8,912 nt of DNA from an uncultured Brevibacterium sp. (GTDB lineage Bacteria; Actinomycetota; Actinomycetes; Actinomycetales; Brevibacteriaceae), in the NCBI GenBank assembly GCA_943914815.1, contig CALUDL010000069.1, forward strand, positions 1 to 8,912. Direction: 5' to 3'. Positions within the stretch are counted from its first letter, which is position 1; each line of letters opens with the position of its first letter. The notes beneath the pieces are model-generated. The model saw only the letters and a program-made list of their open reading frames with translations. It made no database searches and was not told the origin of the DNA. Positions 1 to 5,963 of this stretch are shown in pieces. Position numbers and translations under genes: made by a program.

Positions 1-81
1 CCGGAAGAAACCCAAACTCCAACACCGGAACCAACTCAGGAAGAGACCCCGACACCAGAGGCAACACCGGAAGCACCAGCT
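1..81 (+). repeat. Imperfect Pro/Thr/Glu coding repeat in the surface-protein gene
   Basis: The stretch encodes related units of the type EETxTPTPE and TPEATPE, with matching degenerate DNA units built on ccggaa, acaccgga and cca codons. It probably continues upstream of the window. Such Pro-rich stalk repeats are common in wall-spanning regions of Gram-positive surface proteins and can vary in copy number between strains. Two to three units are visible, so the period cannot be fixed. Confidence 0.45.
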
Positions 82-807
82 TCTGACGCTTCTCTGTCGA
101 TCTCACCGTCGAAGATTTCGGCTGAGGCTTTCGGTGACAAGGACCAGGGTGTCAACGCAACAGTGACCGGCTTGAAGGCAGGTTCGAAGTACACCTTTAA
201 GTTCGAACACAGTGAAGGCAAAACTTCCGCGTACGAAGTCACCAAGACCGCTGATGACAAGGGCGTTGCCACCGCTGGTGTTGCTGCTGGAGAAGGTTCA
301 GAGGTACACCCAGGTAAGTACACCGTGACGGTGACTGGCGATGACCTGGATGCGCCACTCACTGGTTCGTTCACGGTTCTTCCTGCTCAGGACGACTCGG
401 AAGAAGACAACGCACCTGAAGACACCCCCACAACGCCAGATGACGGTGGGAACTCCACCGAAATCGACAACTCCCAGGACGGTCAGGGTGACGCGTCAGA
501 GGACGAGCAGGAAGACTCAGAAGCTCCTGCTGAAGACGACTCCTCAAACGACAACGCCGACGCCACGGAGAGCGACGAGAGCACTGACTCAGGTGACAGC
601 GAAGAGTCGTCTGACACCTCGCGCCGCCCTGCGGAAGAACGCGCACCACGTCACGGCGAAAACGCTACTGCACCAGAGTCGAGCAATGACCTGCCGCGCA
701 CCGGTACTGAACTGACCGGTTTGGCATTGGGTGTTGGTTTGATCGTCGTAGGTGGAGCGGCTGTCGTTGTGACCCGCCGCAAGGCCTCGACGGACGGAAC
801 CTTCTAG
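1..807 (+). CDS. LPXTG-type cell-wall-anchored surface protein, C-terminal part (5' end outside window)
   Basis: The frame is open from base 1, so only the last 268 codons are seen. In order they show a Pro/Thr/Glu-rich stretch (residues 1-27 of the visible part); a beta-rich, probably Ig-like domain (about 30-124) with alternating hydrophobic strands ending in a TGSFTVLP strand; and a long acidic Asp/Glu/Ser/Asn/Thr spacer (about 125-220). A sorting signal follows: LPRTG at 231-235 (bases 691-705), a hydrophobic segment at about 241-258, and a basic tail starting RRK at 259. This is the standard class of signal cleaved between Thr and Gly by a sortase, which links the protein to peptidoglycan. 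The spacer would lift the missing N-terminal domains off the wall. Anchoring is read directly from the sequence; ligand or function cannot be told because the N-terminus is missing. The next gene starts 7 bases after the TAG stop, with no hairpin between them. Confidence 0.9.
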   Translation, partial: PEETQTPTPEPTQEETPTPEATPEAPASDASLSISPSKISAEAFGDKDQGVNATVTGLKAGSKYTFKFEHSEGKTSAYEVTKTADDKGVATAGVAAGEGSEVHPGKYTVTVTGDDLDAPLTGSFTVLPAQDDSEEDNAPEDTPTTPDDGGNSTEIDNSQDGQGDASEDEQEDSEAPAEDDSSNDNADATESDESTDSGDSEESSDTSRRPAEERAPRHGENATAPESSNDLPRTGTELTGLALGVGLIVVGGAAVVVTRRKASTDGTF

Positions 808-814
808 TTCAACA

Positions 815-1849
815 GTGGCCATTTCTGAAGGGCTCCCCCAGGATCTAAGCGACGTCAACCGAATCGTTCTCATGGGGCAAAGTGAGGACGTTGATGTTGC
901 TTCGGCACTCCTGGGGGAGCGCCCGTATGTCACCCCCGCGATAACGCCGCAACCCCGGTCACCTCGGACCCGGGTCACGCGGGTCATCCGCGACGCCTGC
1001 CAAACGCACGCGCCTGCCAACCACGAACTCGACCGCGCAATCGACGCGACGTGCACGCTGTGGGGCGTGCCACCTCGGGCCCGGGTGCGCGACGTCGACG
1101 CCCGCCTCCTCCCGCTGATCGCCGGGTTCGCACATGCGCGGGCGACGAACGCCAGCCACGTGCTCCTTACAGACCCGCTCCACGGATTAACGTCAAGCGC
1201 TCGCACGTCCCTACGCAACCGCATTTTGGACACGTGCGAACGCTTGAACCTTGGGCTGATCATGTCGACGTCATCACTCACCGACGCTTTTGTGATTGGC
1301 GGCTGGGCAATCGTTGTGGAGAAAGAGCAAGTGGCTGATCAGGGGCCCATCGAGACCCAGCTGGCCACGCCGAGGTCGAACCTCGCGGCCGCGCACCGGC
1401 GGGTGAATGTGTTTTCTGGGTTGGCGCGCAAAGGGTGGCTTTCAATTGGGCATTCGCAGGTGCGGGCCCGTACCGAGTTGGATGGGAAGGTTTTTGTGAC
1501 AATCCCGGTCAACGCAGTTGCGATGTCCTTTGACGAGTTCGACCCGATTTTCACTGACGAAACAGTTTTCGAAGCGCTCGTTACCCAGGTGCGGGATGCT
1601 GGCGAGCGCGTCCAGGTGGTCTTGTCTCCTGTGGACACCGAGGTGGGTCTGGCGATGACTGCCGATCTGTGGGATTTCTCTGAGCGTGGTCAGTCGTCCG
1701 GTTCACCGGTTTTGCACCCAGCCTTGGGTGAAGGTGTGAGCGAACAAGCCACGCGGGTGCGGGCGGGTTCGCACGTGTTTGTGCAGGTTGATACGGCACG
1801 CATGGAGGCCTACCCAGTGGAGGACGCGGCGCCTACCGCTGTGAAGTAA
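815..1849 (+). CDS. ModC-like protein with degenerate ATPase domain and C-terminal TOBE-like region
   Basis: The 344 residues follow the layout of ModC, the molybdate ABC transporter ATPase. Residues 170-204 (EKEQVADQGP, ATPRSNLAA, VNVFSG) match the ModC pattern EGGRIVEEGP, ARPRSxFAA, VNLxxG. Residues 229-335 match its C-terminal TOBE-type region, ending VDTARMEAYPV where ModC has VKATEVxVYPA. The catalytic half is eroded: the Walker A position reads GQSEDVDV (21-28) with no GxxGxGK[ST]; the LSGGQ signature is not recognisable (near 95-100); Walker B LLLDEP is VLLTDP (116-121); and the switch histidine region is MSTSS (150-154). It should not hydrolyse ATP in the usual way but could bind oxyanion or pair with another subunit. 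GTG 815 is the first start codon after the in-frame stop at 770-772. No good ribosome binding site is seen, so coupling to the upstream gene is likely. The assignment rests on my reading of family patterns, without a search. Confidence 0.6.
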   Translation: MAISEGLPQDLSDVNRIVLMGQSEDVDVASALLGERPYVTPAITPQPRSPRTRVTRVIRDACQTHAPANHELDRAIDATCTLWGVPPRARVRDVDARLLPLIAGFAHARATNASHVLLTDPLHGLTSSARTSLRNRILDTCERLNLGLIMSTSSLTDAFVIGGWAIVVEKEQVADQGPIETQLATPRSNLAAAHRRVNVFSGLARKGWLSIGHSQVRARTELDGKVFVTIPVNAVAMSFDEFDPIFTDETVFEALVTQVRDAGERVQVVLSPVDTEVGLAMTADLWDFSERGQSSGSPVLHPALGEGVSEQATRVRAGSHVFVQVDTARMEAYPVEDAAPTAVK

Positions 1850-1867
1850 CGCTGCGCGGAGTTACTT
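1844..1867. terminator. Hairpin over both stop codons at the convergent junction
   Basis: AAGTAAC (1844-1850) and GTTACTT (1861-1867) form a perfect 7-bp inverted repeat around a 10-base spacer. It contains the TAA of the ModC-like gene and the TAA of the opposing hydrolase gene. There is no T-tract on either side and the stem is only moderately GC-rich, so activity as an intrinsic bidirectional terminator is uncertain. Confidence 0.35.
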
Positions 1868-2881
1868 ATCGCCGTGCCACTCCGACAACTTCTGGGCGAC
1901 CAGTTCCGTCGACTCGTTGGCGGCTTTCGCATTGCCGTCCACAGTTCCGCCGAACATGATCTGCCAACCGTTGCCCATGGATTCAATGTCTTCCACGAAC
2001 AAGTGGCCTGCGCCGGAGTAGATGACGCTTTCAAATGAGGAAGACTGCTCTGCTAGTGCCTTGGCGGCCACGTCGCCCTGCCACATTTTGTCTTGATCAC
2101 CAGCAAGAAACAGTGCGTTGCCGTCAAAGCCAGACAGGTCTATTGCCGTACGGTCGTCAGCGTGTTCGGCAGCGTTTTCGTATGAAGGGCGGTACTCAGG
2201 TGGGTATGCAGTGGCCATGTCCCACATGAGTTTCATGCCCACTTTTGCATCGCCGCCCCTAAACGACGCGAATGGAACCGGTTTACCGTCGTGGGTAAAC
2301 GACGGCTTTTCATCTTGAGAACTGAAGTCCAATCCGGGGTAACTGTAATGCGCCGGTGTGAAGTTGATGAGGTTGTCCACTGGGTACCCATGAGCGGCCA
2401 GGTTCGCCGTGAACTCAGCACCCTTAGAAGTTCCAATCGCCGTAATGGGAGTGGGGTCCTCTATTGACTCTTTCGCGTACTCAACGACTTCGTTGAACTG
2501 CTCAAGCGGAACCTGAGCAAGCGACGGTTTCTGGTTGTCTTGCCCAAAAAAGTAGAGCGCTAAGACTTCAAACCCCTTTTCGCTCAAAGCCTTCGCTTGT
2601 TCATATGAGGGCGATCCTTCCGAACCTCCATAGACCACCACGGTGCCTTCATGCGAGCGTTTTTCTGGCGTGAAGTGGAACCCGTTGAGATACTCCCCTT
2701 CGATTGGTTGAACGCGGTCATTCGTGGGATACGCACTTTTATCGTTCAAGCCAGCGCTCGCCTGGGTCACCGGGTACTTGTTCTTGTTGTACATGCGAAA
2801 CCCAAAAATGGTAGCGCCACACACCACAAGGATCAGCACCAGTACACCGGCAATACGACCTGTCCACTTCAGAAACTTCAC
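1862..2881 (-). CDS. Membrane-anchored alpha/beta hydrolase, BAAT/acyl-CoA thioesterase C-terminal type
   Basis: The 339-residue protein has a short basic N-terminus (K2, K5, R9) and one hydrophobic segment at about 10-28, so it is probably a signal anchor holding the enzyme at the membrane. The rest is an alpha/beta hydrolase of the bile acid-CoA:amino acid N-acyltransferase / acyl-CoA thioesterase family. It has GGSEGS at 85-90, the ALYFFG strand at 108-113, the nucleophile elbow GTSKGAE (150-156, S152), the acid in AGDQD (D264 or D262) and H293 in GAGHLF, a complete triad. Family members move or hydrolyse acyl groups; the substrate here is unknown. The usual N-terminal BAAT domain is absent, as in bacterial stand-alone versions. 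GTG 2881 is the only start after the in-frame TAG at 2893-2891, and using a later ATG (M30) would remove the membrane segment. It is divergent from the membrane protein gene at 2967. Confidence 0.8.
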   Translation of the reverse strand: MKFLKWTGRIAGVLVLILVVCGATIFGFRMYNKNKYPVTQASAGLNDKSAYPTNDRVQPIEGEYLNGFHFTPEKRSHEGTVVVYGGSEGSPSYEQAKALSEKGFEVLALYFFGQDNQKPSLAQVPLEQFNEVVEYAKESIEDPTPITAIGTSKGAEFTANLAAHGYPVDNLINFTPAHYSYPGLDFSSQDEKPSFTHDGKPVPFASFRGGDAKVGMKLMWDMATAYPPEYRPSYENAAEHADDRTAIDLSGFDGNALFLAGDQDKMWQGDVAAKALAEQSSSFESVIYSGAGHLFVEDIESMGNGWQIMFGGTVDGNAKAANESTELVAQKLSEWHGDK

Positions 2882-2966
2882 GCTCTTATTCTAAGTTCTC
2901 GTATGTGGACGTAATTGTTTTGTAAGCTCTATCTGATGAACGCAAGCTCTACCCAAGGGGGTGAAC
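2882..2966. promoter_or_regulatory. Divergent promoter region, hydrolase gene versus membrane-protein gene
   Basis: These 85 bases are more AT-rich than their surroundings and lie between two divergent genes. On the minus strand TAGAAT (2893-2888) is a good -10 box ending 6 bases before the GTG start, which predicts a leaderless mRNA. I see no convincing -35 box. On the plus strand TAAGCT (2923-2928) is a weak -10 candidate that would give a leader of about 30 bases before ATG 2967. No operator-like palindrome is obvious. Confidence 0.4.
2955..2964 (+). promoter_or_regulatory. Strong ribosome binding site that decides the start of the membrane-protein gene
   Basis: AAGGGGGTGA is complementary to the 16S rRNA tail over ten bases with one G-U wobble. 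Its GGGGG core ends 5 bases before ATG 2967. The GTG at 2961 lies inside this site, so ATG 2967 is the likely start. Confidence 0.7.
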
Positions 2967-3920
2967 ATGAAGCGGAAGTGGCCAATCGCACTCATCTCCA
3001 CGGGACTCATCGTGTGCGTGCTCACCCTGATCTCAGTGCCCGTCCTCAACCTCACTGTTCACACACCCGGCAGAGCCGTACTCACATATTTCAAGGCGCT
3101 CGAAAACCACGACACAGACCGAGCCCTCACCATGCTCGACATCCCGCACAATACAAACCTCGAAGGTGTCACTGACGACATTCTTTCCGGTGCAGCAAGC
3201 GTGCCCAGGCAAGCGGAAGTGGTGGACTCAACCCAGGTAAACGACAACGAGTACGACGTGAAAGTCTCGTACGTCCAAGGTTCTGACACCCGTGAAACCA
3301 CCTTCCGCGTGAAGCGTGACGCGCGTACCTTCGGCACAGTCCAAAAGTGGTACATCAAGGTCGAACAGTGGCCCGTCATCACGATCGACACTGGGGGCGC
3401 GCCCACCGCGCAACTCAACGGCGTTTCCGTACCCGCAGGAGAAACTCCGGTTCTTTTCCCGGTCACCTACACGGTCGGCTTCAACAGCACGTACCTACGT
3501 TCGAACCTCCAGACGGTCGATGTAGCCGAACCTGCTACCACCTCGGACGTCAACTTAACGGGCAAACCCACGGAGGAACTCACCAAAAAGGTCACTGAAA
3601 TCCTTAAAGAGCAGATTGACCAGTGCGTCAAAGAGAAAACCCTCATGCCCACCGGTTGCGGGTTTGGGAAAGAAACCACTAACCAGATTCTGGGTGACGT
3701 GAAGTGGAAGGTGAAGTCCTATCCGCACGTCACGCTTGAAAACGGTGCGTCAGGCATTGAAATGGCACCTGCCAATGTGGAGCTCACGGTGAGCGGAAAA
3801 CAACGCGACGCTGTCACCGCGTTTGAATCTACCTTCACGGACACGGTCACTGCTCGCATGCGCGCCCAGGTCCGCATCGAGGGTAACAACGTCACGGTTG
3901 TGCAGGAGGAAGCGGAGTAG
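2967..3920 (+). CDS. Single-pass membrane-anchored protein of unknown function
   Basis: Counted from ATG 2967 the protein has 317 residues. A basic N-terminus (MKRK) precedes one hydrophobic segment at about 6-29, so the remainder is probably outside the cell. Residues 34-60 (TPGRAVLTYFKALENHDTD, then RALTMLD) look like the first helices of an NTF2/DUF4878-like fold, followed by strands to about 140. Residues 149-186 (NGVSVPAGETPVLFPVTYTV and following) resemble the small beta domain that follows such folds in TcaA-like envelope proteins. C220 and C231 are 11 residues apart and could form a disulfide outside the cell. The last part is again beta-rich and ends without a second membrane segment. 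No catalytic motif is visible. The fold comparison is inference from pattern only. The gene converges on the thioredoxin-NHL gene with 4 bases between stops. Confidence 0.8.
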   Translation: MKRKWPIALISTGLIVCVLTLISVPVLNLTVHTPGRAVLTYFKALENHDTDRALTMLDIPHNTNLEGVTDDILSGAASVPRQAEVVDSTQVNDNEYDVKVSYVQGSDTRETTFRVKRDARTFGTVQKWYIKVEQWPVITIDTGGAPTAQLNGVSVPAGETPVLFPVTYTVGFNSTYLRSNLQTVDVAEPATTSDVNLTGKPTEELTKKVTEILKEQIDQCVKEKTLMPTGCGFGKETTNQILGDVKWKVKSYPHVTLENGASGIEMAPANVELTVSGKQRDAVTAFESTFTDTVTARMRAQVRIEGNNVTVVQEEAE

Positions 3921-3923
3921 GCG

Positions 3924-3940
3924 CTTACGCCCCGCGTAAG
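3924..3940. terminator. Tight hairpin at the second convergent junction
   Basis: CTTACGC (3924-3930) and GCGTAAG (3934-3940) form a perfect 7-bp stem with a CCC loop. The stem includes the minus-strand TAA (3927-3925) and starts 4 bases after the plus-strand TAG. There is no T-run on either side. The position between two converging genes suits a bidirectional terminator or a transcript-end stabiliser; the role is inferred. Confidence 0.4.
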
Positions 3941-5841
3941 TCCAGCGCCAGGTCGTTTGGCCCGTCCGGCACCACCGCAACCGGGATTCCCCAGTCCTGC
4001 TGGTACAGGTGGCAGGCGGCGTGCAGCGGAATTTCGCCACCTGGCTCACCGTCGCAGGCCGCCGCGCGGGCGGTGACGTGCAGAACTCCGGAGGTCACCT
4101 CGGGGTTGAGGGTAACTGTGCGCTGGGTACCTTCCTTGCCACCTGCCCCGTCTACGATGAGGTTCTCTGGGGTGGAGGACACTTGCAGGAACGTGGGGTC
4201 ACCCCACCGGTCGTCAAGCTTCTGACCTGCAGGAACAGTGAAAGCAACGGTGATGTCCAGCGGGCCGGGACCGATTTTCGTGACCGGCCTCTTGGTCTGC
4301 TGAGCACCTTCGTTCACTTCCAGCGCCTCTTCTGGAATGGCTACGGCTGTGAGCTGGTGAGCCGCGGATTCTGCGACCAACAGATAGCCCGAGGTGGTGT
4401 CGTCTCCCTGCATCAGCAGGATGTCCGATGGTTCCTTCAGACCACGCGCCAAGGTGGACACGGTGTTGGTTTGGGGGTCGAAGCGGCGGATGGCGCCGTT
4501 GTAGGTGTCGGCGATGGCGACCGTGCCGTCTGGAAGTTCGAGCGCTCCCAGCGGGTGTTGCAGGCGAGCGGATTCGGCTGGCCCGTCTTGGAAGCCGAAG
4601 TCGAATAGGCCCACGCCCACATAGGACGTGACGGCGCCGTTCGATGGGTCAAGTTTGCGCAGTGCCGAGGTTTCGGAGTCGGCCACCCACACGTTACCGT
4701 CGCTGGCAAGGCGCACGCCGGACGGTTGGGCGAACCATTCGTCTAAGTCAAACGGGGTTGCCGCCGCCGAGGTGTCCCGCAGCCCTTCGTTGAGAGACCC
4801 GGAAATGTGCGCAACAGTTCCGGCTACCGGGTCGAAGGTCCACATGGTGTGGTTACCTGCCATGGCGATGACCACGTTGGAGGTTTTGGGTGCGTACACC
4901 ACGTCCCACGGGCTGGAGAGTTTCACAGCCGTGGCTGGGCCGTCGTAGCGTCCGGAAAAGCCGGGCTGATCAGGAACGTTGTCGCTGGCTCCCACCATGT
5001 ATTGTTCGCCGGTTCCGGCCACGGTGGTCACGGTTTGGGTTTCCAGGTTGATTCCGCGCAGCGTGTGGTTGACCGTGTCGGCTGCGACTAAGTGGTAGCC
5101 CACTTGTTGCGCGATTTCGGGTGGCAGCTGGGCCACACCGCCGGGTTCTGAGAACTGTGCGGTGGCAAAGTCGCCGTCGGTATTTCCGCGTTCCCCGGAG
5201 CCGATCCGTCCAAGCAGGTTCGCGCCTTCGCTGTCGTAGAGCGCGTAGCTGTGGTGGCCGGAGTCGGCCACGATCAACCGGCCGTCGTCCAGGCGCACCA
5301 CCTTACCGGGGTAAAACAGGTCCCCTTCCCGAGGTGCGGGCGGCACATAGGGGGCGTCACCTCGGCGCAGAGTCCCTTTGGCTTCGTGTTCCGCGGCGAC
5401 TTCTTCAATGAGGCTGATGAGGCCCGAGGTGTGTCCCTCCCCTGACATGGACGCGACGATGTAGCCTTCAGGGTCGATGACGACCAGGGTGGGCCAGGCG
5501 CGTGCGGTGTAGGCTTTCCAGGTTTCGAGGTTGGGGTCGTCTAACACGATGTGTTCGACTTGGTAGCGTTCGACTGCCCTGTCAACGGCTTCGATTTCGC
5601 GTTCGAACTCAAATTTGGGTGAGTGGACACCAATCGTGACCAGGACGTCCGCGTATTTTTCTTCGAGTGGGCGTAGTTCGTCCAGCACGTGCAGGCAGTT
5701 GATGCAGCAGAACGTCCAGAAGTCTAAAAGGACGATCTTCCCGCGCAGATCTTCCAGGCTCAGGTTTTTTCCGCCGGTGTTGATCCAGCGTCGGCCAACG
5801 AGTTCGGGGGCACGCAGTTTTACGCGGTTTGCATTGCTCAT
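3925..5841 (-). CDS. Thioredoxin-fold / NHL-repeat protein (NHLRC2-like)
   Basis: From ATG 5841 the product has 638 residues. The N-terminal thioredoxin/TlpA-like domain (about 10-150) has a WTFCCINC active-site region with the CCINC motif at 45-49, the form known from NHLRC2 proteins, and the cis-proline in AWPTL (P117). Six NHL-type repeats follow, at about 173-203, 229-268, 306-338, 370-399, 426-456 and 467-500, with recurring VADS, AADT and IADT strands, predicting a six-bladed propeller. The last 135 residues form a beta-rich domain with cysteines at 596 and 610. No signal peptide is seen, so it is probably cytosolic. The exact role of this family in bacteria is unsettled; a thiol-redox or scaffold function is inferred. 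Starts at 5898 and 5892 are possible, but family similarity begins only at about residue 9 (LRAPEL), and a GGAA lies 10 bases before ATG 5841. It is divergent from moeA. Confidence 0.88.
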   Translation of the reverse strand: MSNANRVKLRAPELVGRRWINTGGKNLSLEDLRGKIVLLDFWTFCCINCLHVLDELRPLEEKYADVLVTIGVHSPKFEFEREIEAVDRAVERYQVEHIVLDDPNLETWKAYTARAWPTLVVIDPEGYIVASMSGEGHTSGLISLIEEVAAEHEAKGTLRRGDAPYVPPAPREGDLFYPGKVVRLDDGRLIVADSGHHSYALYDSEGANLLGRIGSGERGNTDGDFATAQFSEPGGVAQLPPEIAQQVGYHLVAADTVNHTLRGINLETQTVTTVAGTGEQYMVGASDNVPDQPGFSGRYDGPATAVKLSSPWDVVYAPKTSNVVIAMAGNHTMWTFDPVAGTVAHISGSLNEGLRDTSAAATPFDLDEWFAQPSGVRLASDGNVWVADSETSALRKLDPSNGAVTSYVGVGLFDFGFQDGPAESARLQHPLGALELPDGTVAIADTYNGAIRRFDPQTNTVSTLARGLKEPSDILLMQGDDTTSGYLLVAESAAHQLTAVAIPEEALEVNEGAQQTKRPVTKIGPGPLDITVAFTVPAGQKLDDRWGDPTFLQVSSTPENLIVDGAGGKEGTQRTVTLNPEVTSGVLHVTARAAACDGEPGGEIPLHAACHLYQQDWGIPVAVVPDGPNDLALDLRGA

Positions 5842-5951
5842 GCTCTCATTGTTCCAAACTCTGGGGTAAGCGTGTGCGCGGGTGTCACACATGGACATGG
5901 AAGGCGTGCTCCCTAGGGTTCGTGGTCTGGCGCGGGAGCCGGGGCGGGCCG

Positions 5952-5957
5952 TAATCT
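5952..5957 (+). promoter_or_regulatory. -10 box of moeA, probable leaderless start
   Basis: TAATCT fits the TANNNT form and ends 6 bases before ATG 5964, so transcription would begin at or next to the start codon. No ribosome binding site is found in the 20 bases before the ATG. No clear -35 box is seen. Confidence 0.4.
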
Positions 5958-5963
5958 ACTGCC

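Noticed and set aside
589..1281. 230-codon minus-strand open frame
   Set aside because: It lies opposite the surface-protein end and the ModC-like gene, is Arg/Ser-rich with no recognisable motif, and is the type of shadow frame expected in GC-rich coding DNA.
2961..2963. GTG 2961 as start of the membrane protein
   Set aside because: The GTG is part of the AAGGGGGTGA ribosome binding site, which is correctly spaced for ATG 2967.
4009..4608. 199-codon plus-strand open frame
   Set aside because: It is fully opposite the NHL-repeat gene, is Gly/Arg-rich with no domain pattern, and is explained by third-base GC bias of the real gene.
5872..5890. GTGTG/CACAC short inverted repeat between the NHL gene and moeA
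   Set aside because: Five base pairs with simple alternating sequence; expected by chance and not supported by a second copy near moaC or modA.
5842..5898. Extra 19 residues on the thioredoxin-NHL protein from ATG 5898
   Set aside because: They lack family similarity. The longer form cannot be fully excluded, since an AGGGAG lies about 10 bases before ATG 5898.
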